Positions 1-9,037 are shown, counted from the first letter of the stretch. The stretch: 64,000 nt of DNA from Solirubrobacter phytolaccae (GCF_027587195.1 NZ_JAPDDP010000004.1:62001-126000), one strand, 5' to 3'. Translations and numbers: made by a program. Notes: generated from the letters alone by a model not told the origin.

Positions 1-768
1 GAGCGTTCGCACGGTGCGCAGGGGATGGACGTAGCGGTCGTTCGCCGACGCGACGTGATGGACCAGGACCGGCAGCGGGCTCGTCGGCGGGCGCCCACGC
101 CGCAGGATCTCCGCGAGCGTCAGCAGCCTCGTGCGCCAGTCACCTGATCGCCACAACCGCACCTCGGCGGCGAGGCTCACGGCGTCGTGCTCGTGTCGGG
201 CGAAGTTCCGGCACAGCGCCTCGAGGAGCGGCGACTGCAACAGCCAGCGGGCGGTGAGGCCGGCTACCGGGGCCGTCGCCGCGGCGCGGATAACCATCCG
301 CGCCGGGGTTCGGAGGCGTCGCGGCAGCCTGAGGTCGGCCCGCTCGGCCAACCCGGCCAGGCTGACGACCGCGCTCACGCGCGGCACGAGGTGTGGATGC
401 CGTTCGAGGGCACGGATGGCGACGACGAGCCCGAAGCTCACGGCCACGATCGAGAAGCGCTCGCGTTGGTCGCAGCACTGTCCGATCGCCGCCGCCAGCG
501 CATCGGCCAGGCCGTCGATCGTCGTTACACGGTTCTCGCGCACCGGGGGCATGCCGCCGAACCCCGGAAGGTCGGGACAGGTCACGGTGCCGAGCGCCGA
601 GAGCGCGACCGCGATCGTCCGCATGCGTTCGAGATCGGCGTGGTGGCCGTAGATCAGCAGGATCGACCCGGGCGGCGCCCCGGGGGTCCTGGCAGAGAGC
701 ACGCGGCCGCGTGAGCCTCGGTGCTCGAACGGCTCGATCGTCACGTGAGCGGGCGGTGTGGACGACAT
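1..768 (-). CDS. alpha/beta-hydrolase (3' end outside window)
   Basis: This minus-strand frame is open for 256 codons and runs off the left edge of the window. The core matches the alpha/beta-hydrolase fold: a GHH oxyanion-type segment near residue 42, a nucleophile elbow of the form AVSFG, and NDRYVHP near the end, which is the usual site of the catalytic Asp. The catalytic His would lie beyond base 1. I chose ATG 768, with GTG 744 as an alternative. The gene diverges from the serine hydrolase that starts at about 782, so the two share a very short promoter region. The substrate cannot be told from the sequence. Confidence 0.75.
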   Translation of the reverse strand, partial: MSSTPPAHVTIEPFEHRGSRGRVLSARTPGAPPGSILLIYGHHADLERMRTIAVALSALGTVTCPDLPGFGGMPPVRENRVTTIDGLADALAAAIGQCCDQRERFSIVAVSFGLVVAIRALERHPHLVPRVSAVVSLAGLAERADLRLPRRLRTPARMVIRAAATAPVAGLTARWLLQSPLLEALCRNFARHEHDAVSLAAEVRLWRSGDWRTRLLTLAEILRRGRPPTSPLPVLVHHVASANDRYVHPLRTVRTL

Positions 769-781
769 AGACTCGACGGTT

Positions 782-1786
782 GTGCGCGACGGAACCGTAC
801 CGGCAGTCGGGTGGCAGATCGGACCGCGCAACCGGTGGGCGTACGTGCACGTCGGCGAAGTCGTGAAGACCGTGCCGGTGCCGCGCGGCGGAGCGGTCAT
901 CGAGCTGCCACGCGCGGACACGTCACTCGACCTCGAGCTGCCGCCGTACACGGACGGGCTCGCCGTGGTCCGCGACGGCGTGCTGGTCCACGAGGCCTAC
1001 GGCGGCGAGATGCACGAGACCTCGCTGCACCTCTCGCAGTCGGTTGCCAAGTCCGTGCTGGGCCTGGCCACGCGGCTGGCGGACGTCGACCCCGGCGCGC
1101 TCGTGACCGACTTCGTGCCCGAGGTGGCCGGCAGCGGCTACGACGGCGCGACGGTGCGGCATCTGCTGGACATGACCGCGGCGGTCGACTTCGTCGAGGA
1201 CTACGAGAGCTTCGTCGCGTACGACGCCGCGTGCGGCTGGCATGCGCCGATCGCCGACGCACCCCGTTCGATTCTCACGTTCCTGCCGACGATCGGCCCG
1301 GCCGACTGGCGGCACGGCGAGCGCTTCCACTACGCGTCGCCCAACACGGACCTGCTCGGGCTCGTCGTCGAACGCGCGGCGGGCAAGCCACTCGCGCAGG
1401 TCATCGCCGACCAGCTGTGGACGACGATCGGCGCCGAGCACGACGCCGAGCTCGCCGTCGACCCGGAAGGCACCGCCGTGATCAGCGGCGGCTTCTGCGC
1501 CAGCCTGCGCGACTACGCGCGGCTCGGCCTCTGGGTCGCCGACCACGCCGAAGGCCTCGGCACCACGCCCATCAGCGACCCCACGGTCCCGGTCAGCGCG
1601 CAGGGCTACGCGAACCAGTGGTGGCGCCGCGACGGCGCGACCTGCGCGCGCGGCATCCACGGCCAGCTGATCGCCGTCGACTCGGACACGAGGACCGTGC
1701 TCACGATCCTGTCGTCCTGGCCGACGGCGGTCGACGCCAAGCTCGACGCCGGTCAGCGCGTGCTGGTCCGCAAGCTCACGCGCTAG
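782..1786 (+). CDS. serine hydrolase, beta-lactamase/NylB family
   Basis: The product (about 334 residues) belongs to the penicillin-binding-fold hydrolases. It shows the SxxK nucleophile motif as SVAK, a Tyr motif as YASPNTD and an HG pair (GIHGQL) in place of KTG. This combination is typical of 6-aminohexanoate-dimer hydrolase-like and esterase-type members rather than true beta-lactamases. There is no signal peptide, so it probably acts in the cytoplasm. GTG 782 is preferred because a TAGACT hexamer lies about 8 bases upstream, which suits a leaderless message; GTG 758 is also in frame. Its end overlaps the end of the convergent permease gene by 11 bp. Confidence 0.8.
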   Translation: MRDGTVPAVGWQIGPRNRWAYVHVGEVVKTVPVPRGGAVIELPRADTSLDLELPPYTDGLAVVRDGVLVHEAYGGEMHETSLHLSQSVAKSVLGLATRLADVDPGALVTDFVPEVAGSGYDGATVRHLLDMTAAVDFVEDYESFVAYDAACGWHAPIADAPRSILTFLPTIGPADWRHGERFHYASPNTDLLGLVVERAAGKPLAQVIADQLWTTIGAEHDAELAVDPEGTAVISGGFCASLRDYARLGLWVADHAEGLGTTPISDPTVPVSAQGYANQWWRRDGATCARGIHGQLIAVDSDTRTVLTILSSWPTAVDAKLDAGQRVLVRKLTR

Positions 1787-3140
1787 CGACCTCGGACTCC
1801 TCTTCCTCGCCCGTGTACATCGCGGGCGGCGCCTTCCGGAACCCGCGCGTGAGGACGAGCAGGTAGATGAAGCCGACGGCGAGCCAGCTCAGGCCGACCT
1901 CGAACGCGATGCCGGTCAGGTTCGTCCACAGGTAGATCGTGAACGCGAACCCGAGGAAGGGGATCACGCCGAACTTGACGATGGCGGCGCCCGAGCGGTC
2001 CTCGCGGTCGATCAGGTACGTCTTGATCACCGACAGGTTCACGAACGAGAACGCCGCGAGCGCGCCGAACGAGATCATCGACGACACGGTCGCGAGGCTG
2101 ATGAACAGCGCCGTGAGGCCGAAGAACCCGACGAGCACGTTGCCCGTCACCGGCGTGCGGTACTTCGGGTGCAGCCGGAAGAACAGCGGGCGCGGGAGCG
2201 AGCCGTCGCGGCCCATCGCGAACAGGATCCGGGAGACGCTCGCCTGCGACGCCATCGCGCACGCGAACGCGCCCGCCACGTACGCGGCGGTGAAGAACGA
2301 GTTCAGGAAGTCGTCGCCGATGAACTTCATGACGTCGGCGCTGGCAGAGTCCACGTCGGTGAACGACTGCCAGTCCGGGAACGCGAGGTGCCCGAGGTAG
2401 GACTGGAAGATGTACACGAGCCCGCCGACGAACGCACACAGGATGATCGCCCGCGGGATCTTCACGCGCGGGTTCTCGGTCTCCTCCGACAACGTCGAGA
2501 CCGCGTCGAAGCCGAGGAAGCTCAACGCGAGGATCGCGGCGCCGGCGAACACGAGCCCGAGCTCGGTGTCCGAGTCGAAGAACGGCGCCGTCCAGGACTC
2601 GACCTCGACGTCGCCGGTGATCTTCCCGATCGCCATCGCTGCGAACACGGCGATGAAGACGAACTGCACGGCGACGAAGATCAGGTTCGCGTTCGCCAGC
2701 AGCTTGATCCCGAGGATGTTCAGGCCGGTCACGAGGACCACCGCGATGATCACCCACATCCACTCCGGCGTGCTCGGGAAGTAGTCGTTCATGTAGATCC
2801 CGATGACCAGGTAGTTGATCATCGGCAGGAAGATGTAGTCGAGCAGCAACGCCCAGCCGACCATGAAGCCGACGGGTCGCCCGAACGACCGCGACGCGTA
2901 GCTGTACGCGGAGCCGGCGATCGGCTGCGCGATCACCATCCGCCCGTACGAGTACGCGGTCAGCAGCATCGCGATCGTGGTCACCGTGTAGGCGAGCGGC
3001 AGGTGGCCCTTGGTCTCCGTCGTCACGAGGCCGTACGTGGTCCAGACCGTCAGCGGGACCATGTAGGCGAGCCCGAAGAAGACGAGCGCGGGCAACCCGA
3101 GGACCCGCTTGAAGTGGGTCTCGTGCTCGGTGACGCTCAT
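1776..3140 (-). CDS. APC-superfamily amino acid/polyamine permease
   Basis: A 454-residue protein with about 12 hydrophobic segments. It carries the APC-family signature in the first helices (GLAYMVPLTVWTTYG) and a conserved SEETENPRVKIPRAI segment after helix 6. The LDYIFLPMINYLVIGIY stretch resembles putrescine importers of the PuuP type, so an amine or amino acid substrate is likely, but specificity is inference. The start ATG overlaps the stop of the alcohol dehydrogenase gene (ATGA), which points to translational coupling in one operon with the M20 peptidase and dehydrogenase. The C-terminus is acidic and cytoplasmic. Longer in-frame starts upstream are Arg/Gly-rich and not credible. Confidence 0.85.
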   Translation of the reverse strand: MSVTEHETHFKRVLGLPALVFFGLAYMVPLTVWTTYGLVTTETKGHLPLAYTVTTIAMLLTAYSYGRMVIAQPIAGSAYSYASRSFGRPVGFMVGWALLLDYIFLPMINYLVIGIYMNDYFPSTPEWMWVIIAVVLVTGLNILGIKLLANANLIFVAVQFVFIAVFAAMAIGKITGDVEVESWTAPFFDSDTELGLVFAGAAILALSFLGFDAVSTLSEETENPRVKIPRAIILCAFVGGLVYIFQSYLGHLAFPDWQSFTDVDSASADVMKFIGDDFLNSFFTAAYVAGAFACAMASQASVSRILFAMGRDGSLPRPLFFRLHPKYRTPVTGNVLVGFFGLTALFISLATVSSMISFGALAAFSFVNLSVIKTYLIDREDRSGAAIVKFGVIPFLGFAFTIYLWTNLTGIAFEVGLSWLAVGFIYLLVLTRGFRKAPPAMYTGEEEESEVASA

Positions 3141-4207
3141 GCCGTGCCTCCCATCGTCAGCAGCGTGCGCAGGGTGCGCCCTTCGGCCAGGTCCTCCAGC
3201 GCCGCGGCCGCTTCCTCCAGCGGCCGCCGCGCGGAGATCATCGTGTCCAGGTCGAGCATGTCGGCCTTGTAGAGGTCGACGATCCACGGGATGTCGCGCT
3301 GCGGGTCGACGGAGCCGTAGTTGCAGCCGAGGATCCGCTGGTTGGCCTCGGCCAGCGCGAGCGGATCGAAGCTCGCGCGGCGCCCCGTCGGTGGCAGCCC
3401 GACGATCACCGCCGCGCCGCCCAGAGCCAACGCCCCGATCGCGGCCTCGGTGGTCTCGATCCGCCCGATCGCGTCGAACACGTAGTCGAGGTCGCGCAGC
3501 TCGGAGGCATCACCGACGGTCTCCGTCGCGCCTAACCGGGTCGCCACCTCGAGCTTCGCCGGGTTGGTGTCGCAGGCGACGATCCGCGACGCGCCCGCGA
3601 GCCGGGCGCCCTGGACGACCGAGAGCCCGACGCCGCCGCAGCCGATCACGCCGACCGTCGCGTCCGGCGGGACACCCGCGGTGTTGCGCACCGCGCCCAC
3701 GCCGGTCGCGACCGCACAGCCGACGATCGCCACGACGTCCAGTGGCACGTCGCGCCGGATCTTCACCGCGCCCGAGCGCGGCACGACCACCCGCTCCGCC
3801 CACGACGACACGCCGAGGTAGTGGTGCAGGCCGTCGCCCCAGCGCGAGGTGCCGTCGAACAGGACGCCCTGCGTCGCGATGACGCTCGCCACGAGCTCGC
3901 ACTGCCACGGGCGCCCGGAGACGCACTGGCGGCAGTGCCCGCACTGCGGCACCCACGAGAGGATCACGTGGTCGCCGACTTCGAGGTCGGTCACGCCTTC
4001 GCCGAGCCGCGTCACCACGCCGGAGCCCTCGTGCCCGAGCACGACCGGCATCGGCACGTCCCACTCACCGCGCACGACGTGCAGGTCCGAGTGGCACACG
4101 CCCGCCGCCGCGATCTCCACCTCGACTTCACCCGCGTGCGGGGCCTCCAGCTCGACCGAGGTGATCTCGATCGCCGCTCCCGGTGCCCGCAGCACCGCCG
4201 CCTTCAC
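3137..4207 (-). CDS. zinc-dependent alcohol dehydrogenase
   Basis: A 356-residue medium-chain dehydrogenase. Catalytic zinc ligands are visible as Cys38 in GVCHSDLH and His59 in LGHEGSG. The structural zinc cluster is C89-x2-C92-x2-C95-x7-C103. The Rossmann motif GCGGVG lies near the middle of the protein. The family oxidises alcohols or reduces aldehydes with NAD(P). GTG 4207 was chosen because it overlaps the upstream TGA (GTGA), giving start MKAAVLRAPG, typical of the family; GTG 4213 is possible. It sits between an M20 peptidase and an APC permease in one operon, so a role in breakdown of an imported amino compound is plausible but unproven. Confidence 0.88.
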   Translation of the reverse strand: MKAAVLRAPGAAIEITSVELEAPHAGEVEVEIAAAGVCHSDLHVVRGEWDVPMPVVLGHEGSGVVTRLGEGVTDLEVGDHVILSWVPQCGHCRQCVSGRPWQCELVASVIATQGVLFDGTSRWGDGLHHYLGVSSWAERVVVPRSGAVKIRRDVPLDVVAIVGCAVATGVGAVRNTAGVPPDATVGVIGCGGVGLSVVQGARLAGASRIVACDTNPAKLEVATRLGATETVGDASELRDLDYVFDAIGRIETTEAAIGALALGGAAVIVGLPPTGRRASFDPLALAEANQRILGCNYGSVDPQRDIPWIVDLYKADMLDLDTMISARRPLEEAAAALEDLAEGRTLRTLLTMGGTA

Positions 4208-5529
4208 CGGCACAGCCGCCACCCCGCGATCGCGAGCCCCTGCGCGCACTGGACGAGGTCCTCGATCGGCACGTGCTCGTCGACCGTGTGCGCCCAGTCG
4301 ATCGAGCGTGGCCCGTACATCAGCGCCGGCGTCCCGCCTTCGAGCGCGTAGGTCGCGCCGTCGTACCAGGAGCCGAGTCCGCCCAGCGCGGTCGGCAGGC
4401 CGAGAGCTGTGTTCGCCGCGAGCAGCGCCTGCACGCTCGCGGCCTCGACCGGCGTCTCGGACGGGTTGACCTCCGTGTACCAGCGGAACGTCGGCGGGTG
4501 CTCCGCGAGCCACGAGTCCGTCGCGCACCAGCGCTGCAGGAAGCCCTCGACCTCGGCCTGCGCTTCGCTCGTCCAGCCGCGCGCGTCCGCCTGCACCGGG
4601 AGGATGAGCACGGAGAGGTCGATCTCCGCGCGCCCCGGGATCGTGACGCTCCAGCCCGCGTCGCCGACGAAGCGCGTCGGGACGATGTCCGGCGGGTCCA
4701 GCAGCGGGTGCTTGAAGTCCGCGCGTGAGCGCCACTCCGCGCGCAGCCGGTCCACGCCGTCGAGCAGGAAGCGCCCCTTCTCGATCGCGTTCACGGCGCC
4801 ACCGTCGCGCCAGTGCGGATGCTCCTGCTCGGCGTGCCCGGAGCGCCCCTCGATCCCGATCGTGCAGTAGACCGTGCCCCGGCAGGCGGGCCAGACGTGC
4901 AGCGAGCTCGGCTCGGTGACGATCGCGTAGTCGGCCCGGACGCCGTGACGCGCGCAGGCGAGCCCGCCGACACCGCTGGACTCCTCGTCCGTGTTCGTGC
5001 ACACGATCACGTCACCACGCAGCTGCCCGAGCTCGGCCAGCGCCGCGGCGGCCACGACCATCGCCGCGATCCCGCCCTTCATGTCGCACGCGCCGCGTCC
5101 GACGATCTGCCCGTCCACGACCTGCGGGTCGAACGGGTCGGCGGTCCAGCCCTCCTCGCGCCGCGCGGGCACGACGTCGATGTGGCCGTTGAGCAGCAGC
5201 GAGGCGCCGCCGCCGCTTCCACGGAGCGTCGCCGCGAGCTGCGGACGCCCCGCGAACGCGATTCCCGGCACGCTCAGCGGGTGGTCGGCGACGTCCTCGG
5301 CGGTCGGCTCCCACAGGTCGATCTCCGCACCCGCGCGCTCCAGCCGCGAGGCCAGCGCCTGCTGCAGCGCGACCTCCTCACGCGCCGGCTCGTCCGCTTC
5401 CGCCCGGCTCGTCGTGTCATAGGCGATCAGCTCGCACGCGAGCGCGACGATCTCGTCCCGCCGCTGCGCGATGCGATCGACCAACGCCTGCTCGGTCGCG
5501 TCGAGCGCGCCCGGTTCCCCCTCGGCCAT
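4204..5529 (-). CDS. M20-family metallopeptidase/deacylase (ArgE/DapE type)
   Basis: A 441-residue di-zinc amidohydrolase. Metal-binding motifs are clear: GHIDVVP, GACDMKGG and TDEESSG, with a dimerisation-lid domain in the middle. The family includes acetylornithine deacetylase, succinyl-diaminopimelate desuccinylase and many uncharacterised N-acyl amino acid hydrolases. Context with a dehydrogenase and an APC permease favours a catabolic deacylase over a biosynthetic one (inference). It is first of three coupled genes (GTGA and ATGA overlaps), and the stop of the next gene upstream lies only 12 bp away, so that gene may be co-transcribed. Confidence 0.85.
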   Translation of the reverse strand: MAEGEPGALDATEQALVDRIAQRRDEIVALACELIAYDTTSRAEADEPAREEVALQQALASRLERAGAEIDLWEPTAEDVADHPLSVPGIAFAGRPQLAATLRGSGGGASLLLNGHIDVVPARREEGWTADPFDPQVVDGQIVGRGACDMKGGIAAMVVAAAALAELGQLRGDVIVCTNTDEESSGVGGLACARHGVRADYAIVTEPSSLHVWPACRGTVYCTIGIEGRSGHAEQEHPHWRDGGAVNAIEKGRFLLDGVDRLRAEWRSRADFKHPLLDPPDIVPTRFVGDAGWSVTIPGRAEIDLSVLILPVQADARGWTSEAQAEVEGFLQRWCATDSWLAEHPPTFRWYTEVNPSETPVEAASVQALLAANTALGLPTALGGLGSWYDGATYALEGGTPALMYGPRSIDWAHTVDEHVPIEDLVQCAQGLAIAGWRLCR

Positions 5530-5541
5530 CGCGGCATCGTG

Positions 5542-6861
5542 TCACGGGGTGCGGACCGGTGGCTGCACTGCCCAGTAGCGAGCCTGCAGCGCCTCGTTCC
5601 CGGTCGTGGGGCCGAGCCGCTGCTGGACCTTCCCGCGCGTCTCGACGAACGCCTCCCAGAGGTCGATCTGCTCCGCGACGTCGAGCGCGAGGAAGCGGTC
5701 CAGCGCCGCCGTGGCGTCGGAGACGAACCCCGGCACGTCCTCCTCGGGCAGCCGGTCGCTGAGGATCTCGACCTTGTAGCCGAGGAACCGGCGTGCGTCC
5801 GCGCTGCGCCGCTCGCGCCGGAGCCGCACGTCCTCGTACGCGTGGGCGATGAGATGGATGACCCCGGCGGGGGAGCCCCCGATCGTGCCGAACGTGAGCG
5901 TGGCCGGCGTGCCCGTGCCGCCCGAGCGGACGGCGAACGCGCGACCGAGGTCGGGGTCGACCTTGACGTCGAGCACGCCGACCTCGGGGATCGTGAAGAA
6001 GTCCACGACGATCCGGACGAGCGCGTCGAGCTCGCCGCGCCGGAGCAGCTCCTCGACCACCTTCAGCAGCTGCGGCTCGTCGAGCAACCCGGTCGGCATC
6101 ACGCCTCGGCCCTGCTGCGAGGCGGCGATGAACTGCGCCGTGTCGGCGTCGATCTGCCCGGTCGGCTTGGCGCCGAGCACCGCCTGCACGGCGTGGACCG
6201 AGCGCGAGTCCTGGAACACGCCGCTGTTGGCGTCCGCCGCGTCCTTGGCCTCGGCGTCGGTCAGGATCTGCGGCGGCGGGCCGCTCGCGCCGAAGAACGA
6301 CGGCTCGTCGAGCTGCTTGCGGATCGCCACGAACAGCGCCCGCGCGTTTCTGAACGCTGCCGGCCCGATCGTGATCAGCTTCAGCCCGAGGCCGTCGAAC
6401 GAGGTCCCGGAGACCGCCGTCAGCGTCGCGTCGAACCGCACCGACAGCGTGCCCGGCTGCAGGTCCAGGTCGAAGTAGTCGGCGACGAGGTGGATCAGCT
6501 CGTCGTGGTTGCCGGCCGCGGCCTGCGTGCGGACGAGGGCGTCGAGCGCGCCGCCGGTGAGCTTGCCGCCGCGCGTGAGCCCGTTCGCGACCCGCCACTT
6601 CGAGAAGGCCTGCGCGTCCTCCTTGGTCCACCAGCCCGTCGGCGGCGTGCCGATCGCGACCTGCACCGCACGCACCGAGAGGTCATCGAGCCGCAGGCCT
6701 TCGACGTAGCGGAGCGACTCCTGCTCCTCCCAGTCGCGCAGCTGCGGCGAGGCGTTCGTGGCCTCCGCCACGGGTTGCCGGGCCAGCACCGGCGGCTCGC
6801 GCGGGGTCTCCGCCACCTGCCGCCGCTCGCCCCGCCGGCGAGCTGCTTCACGGTCCCACAT
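5542..6861 (-). CDS. two-repeat protein with degenerate zincin-like domain
   Basis: A 439-residue protein I cannot assign to a named family. It is built from two repeats (about residues 55-230 and 235-400). Each begins with a peptidoglycan-binding-like segment (VQVAIGTPPTGWWT and VQAVLGAKPTGQID), followed by a segment ending in a YFDL or FFTI strand. The second repeat contains HLIAHAYE followed by RRFLGYKVEIL, which resembles the HExxH helix and downstream helix of DUF4157-like zincins found in extracellular contractile injection system (eCIS) cargo, but with Leu in place of the catalytic Glu. It diverges from a metzincin gene, with about 97 bp between. ATG 6861 was chosen; upstream codons are low-complexity. 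Confidence 0.6.
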   Translation of the reverse strand: MWDREAARRRGERRQVAETPREPPVLARQPVAEATNASPQLRDWEEQESLRYVEGLRLDDLSVRAVQVAIGTPPTGWWTKEDAQAFSKWRVANGLTRGGKLTGGALDALVRTQAAAGNHDELIHLVADYFDLDLQPGTLSVRFDATLTAVSGTSFDGLGLKLITIGPAAFRNARALFVAIRKQLDEPSFFGASGPPPQILTDAEAKDAADANSGVFQDSRSVHAVQAVLGAKPTGQIDADTAQFIAASQQGRGVMPTGLLDEPQLLKVVEELLRRGELDALVRIVVDFFTIPEVGVLDVKVDPDLGRAFAVRSGGTGTPATLTFGTIGGSPAGVIHLIAHAYEDVRLRRERRSADARRFLGYKVEILSDRLPEEDVPGFVSDATAALDRFLALDVAEQIDLWEAFVETRGKVQQRLGPTTGNEALQARYWAVQPPVRTP

Positions 6862-6958
6862 GCTGGCGACCCTCTCACCGATGGACGGTCGCAACAAGAG
6901 CCGTTCGGTTGCCCTGATGGACATTGACGCGGGCCGGCAACGTGCGGGAGCATGGGCC

Positions 6959-7963
6959 ATGCGCAGCGAGCGGGAACAGCGCAGGCAGGACGAGCAGCAG
7001 GCGGCGCAGCGCGTCGGCGCCACACCCGCGCACCCGTTCTCCGGCCTCGGCAACGCCGCCGTCGCCCGCGCGATGCTCGCCCGCAACCCCGCCACCTTCA
7101 CGCCACAGGGCTACGAGGAGGCGATGGCCAAGAAGGCCGAGTTCATGGACATCCTCTACCGGCGGCGCGACTACCGGCCGAGCACCGGGCGCGGGAACTT
7201 CGACGTCACCTACGACGCCAAGGGCGGTCGGCTCGTCGTGACCGTCCGCTGCCACTTCAACTTCCTCGGCGGCAGCGAGTCCGACTACCCGGACGCGGAC
7301 CCCGAGGAGCTCGCGTGGGACCCGAAGGCGTCGGCCGAGTGGAAGACCAAGTTCATGGAGCTCGTCAGCGCCAAGTGGTCGAACACCTTCACCTTCCACT
7401 GCACGAAGCCGTGGTGGGAAGACCTGAAGGCCAACGTCCAGATCCGCTTCGTCGAGGACAGCAAGGACCCGCACTACGACCTCAACATCACCAAGATCCC
7501 GGAGGACGAGGAGCGGGGAAGCTCGGTGACGGCGCCCAAGTGGTGGCAGGACAAGGGCAAGACCAAGTTCGACTCCGAGGACCTGCGCCCGCACGACAAG
7601 GCCGCGGGCACGCAACGGCCGGCGGTCCACGAGGCCGGCCACATGCTCGGGCTCGCCGACGAGTACCCGATCAAGAAGGGCAAGAAGGCCAAGACCGCCG
7701 CCCACGACCTGCTCGTGCGCACCGAGTTCGGTCACGGCGTGGCGCGCAAGCGCGACGGGCGCGTGATGTCCAACGGCGAGGACATCGAGCCCGAGCACGG
7801 CGTCACCTTCATCGAGGCGCTGCGCGTCGTCACGATGATGAAGGAGTGGAGCTTCGACGCCAAGCCGCCGACGCCGGTCCCGACCGAGCTGATCGACGGC
7901 CCGCTGCCCAAGCCCAAGCAGGACCCGCTGGCGCCCGAAGGGCCTGAGGTGGCGTTCGCCTAG
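6959..7963 (+). CDS. metzincin-like metalloprotease, possible injected effector
   Basis: A 334-residue protein. The zinc site is H224-E225-A-G-H228-x2-G-x2-D234 (HEAGHMLGLADEY), followed by a Met-turn-like RVMSNG at about 268-273, as in metzincins with Asp as third ligand. Near the N-terminus, GLGNAAVARAMLARNP (29-44) matches the low-complexity lead segment seen on many actinobacterial proteins annotated as eCIS cargo; export by that route is inference. There is no signal peptide. GGGAG lies 8 bases before ATG 6959. It overlaps by one base the downstream emfourin-like gene, a likely inhibitor. Confidence 0.68.
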   Translation: MRSEREQRRQDEQQAAQRVGATPAHPFSGLGNAAVARAMLARNPATFTPQGYEEAMAKKAEFMDILYRRRDYRPSTGRGNFDVTYDAKGGRLVVTVRCHFNFLGGSESDYPDADPEELAWDPKASAEWKTKFMELVSAKWSNTFTFHCTKPWWEDLKANVQIRFVEDSKDPHYDLNITKIPEDEERGSSVTAPKWWQDKGKTKFDSEDLRPHDKAAGTQRPAVHEAGHMLGLADEYPIKKGKKAKTAAHDLLVRTEFGHGVARKRDGRVMSNGEDIEPEHGVTFIEALRVVTMMKEWSFDAKPPTPVPTELIDGPLPKPKQDPLAPEGPEVAFA

Positions 7964-8283
7964 TGGGACTGCCGCTGGACTACGAGCGCCGGGTCGACGA
8001 CGAGCCCGAGGTCCGCTGGCGCGTGACCGCCGACGGCGCGTTCCTGCACGCCCGCGGCGAGGGGGAGCTCGTCGAGAAGCGCCGCTTCAGCGCCGCCGGC
8101 CTGGACGCGCTGCGCGCCGCGATCCCCGACTTCGCCGCGCTCGCCCCCGCCCCCGAGCCCGACGACGTCACGCTCGAGGAACGCTGGAGCGCCGACGGTC
8201 GCACCTACGTGGTCTACGCCGACGAGCCGCCCGCGCTGACCGCGCTGCGCGCCGAAGTGGACCGCCTGGTCGCCAATCGCTAG
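7963..8283 (+). CDS. emfourin-like small protein, putative protease inhibitor
   Basis: A 106-residue soluble protein whose GTG start overlaps the TAG of the metzincin gene (TAGTG). The pattern fits emfourin, the protein inhibitor of protealysin-type metalloproteases: an opening strand with GAFLHARGEGE, a mid helix LDALRAAIPDFAALAP, a hairpin around DGRTYVVYADE, and a closing PPALTALRAEVDRL helix. I recognise this by pattern only. The tight coupling to a metalloprotease gene fits an enzyme and inhibitor pair that protects the producer. It could instead be an unrelated small protein. Confidence 0.55.
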   Translation: MGLPLDYERRVDDEPEVRWRVTADGAFLHARGEGELVEKRRFSAAGLDALRAAIPDFAALAPAPEPDDVTLEERWSADGRTYVVYADEPPALTALRAEVDRLVANR

Positions 8284-8295
8284 GCTCGCGGCCAG

Positions 8296-8778
8296 ATGAG
8301 CGACGGAGGCCTGTGGCAAGGAGGCAGCGGCGAGACGCCGCGCGCGGACTGGTACCCGGACCCGGGCGGGTCGGGCGGCGAGCGCTACTGGGACGGTGAG
8401 CGCTGGACGGACCAGACGCGGCACGCGGGCGGCTTTACGTCCCCGTTGTCACCGCCGCCGGCGTCGTCGCCGTTCGGGCAGCCCGGCCCGTTCCAGCAGC
8501 CGCCGCCGTACGCGCCCGCCGTCTACGTGTCGGCCAAGTCGCCGGCGGTTGCGGTGCTGCTGACGATCCTGTGGCTCGGCGTCGGCCATTTCTACGCCGG
8601 CCGCAACGACACGACCGCGATCCTGCTCGCCGTCGGCAACGCCGTGCTGTGGTTTCTGACCTTCGCCTGCCTGATCGGCATCCTGGGCTGGATCCCGCTC
8701 GTGATCTGGGCGTCGATCGACGCCGCCCGCTCGGCGAGCGAGTTCAACCGCCGCCACGGCGTGGCGCGGCCTACCTGA
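8296..8778 (+). CDS. DUF2510-TM2 membrane protein
   Basis: A 160-residue protein with an N-terminal DUF2510 motif (ADWYPDPGG to RYWDGERWTDQT, residues 15-43). A Pro-rich linker follows, then a C-terminal pair of helices (about 85-150) resembling the TM2 domain (AVLLTILWLGVGHFYAGR). Such small membrane proteins are common in actinobacteria and their roles are mostly unknown. No good ribosome binding site is visible before ATG 8296. The 3' end overlaps the convergent zinc-ribbon gene by 8 bp. Confidence 0.75.
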   Translation: MSDGGLWQGGSGETPRADWYPDPGGSGGERYWDGERWTDQTRHAGGFTSPLSPPPASSPFGQPGPFQQPPPYAPAVYVSAKSPAVAVLLTILWLGVGHFYAGRNDTTAILLAVGNAVLWFLTFACLIGILGWIPLVIWASIDAARSASEFNRRHGVARPT

Positions 8779-9037
8779 TCCGGATCTCGACGTGCGCGGG
8801 CCGGGTCGGCGCCGCGAGCGAGAGGAAGTCACGCACGCGGCCGGCCTCGCCGCAGAACGGGCACTGGATCGGCTCGGCCGGCGTCAGCGCCCGCTCGCCG
8901 GGCGCGACCGGCGCGTCGCAGCTGGGGCAGGCGAGCGTCGCCGCGGCGACGACGCGCGACCGCACCCGGATCTCCTGGTGCGTCCGGCCGACCCGCTCGC
9001 CTCCGATCGGGTCCGCCCCGTCACGATGAAACGCCAT
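8771..9037 (-). CDS. small zinc-ribbon protein
   Basis: An 88-residue protein with two CxxC knuckles (CPSCD at about 38-42 and CPFCG at about 59-63), as expected of a zinc ribbon. The rest is basic and otherwise featureless. I do not recognise a family. It stands alone between a DUF2510 gene (convergent) and a lipoprotein gene. Confidence 0.6.
   Translation of the reverse strand: MAFHRDGADPIGGERVGRTHQEIRVRSRVVAAATLACPSCDAPVAPGERALTPAEPIQCPFCGEAGRVRDFLSLAAPTRPAHVEIRIR

Noticed and set aside
4813-6927. A 704-codon plus-strand frame
   Set aside because: It lies opposite the M20 peptidase and the two-repeat protein, both with recognisable motifs; the frame itself has none.
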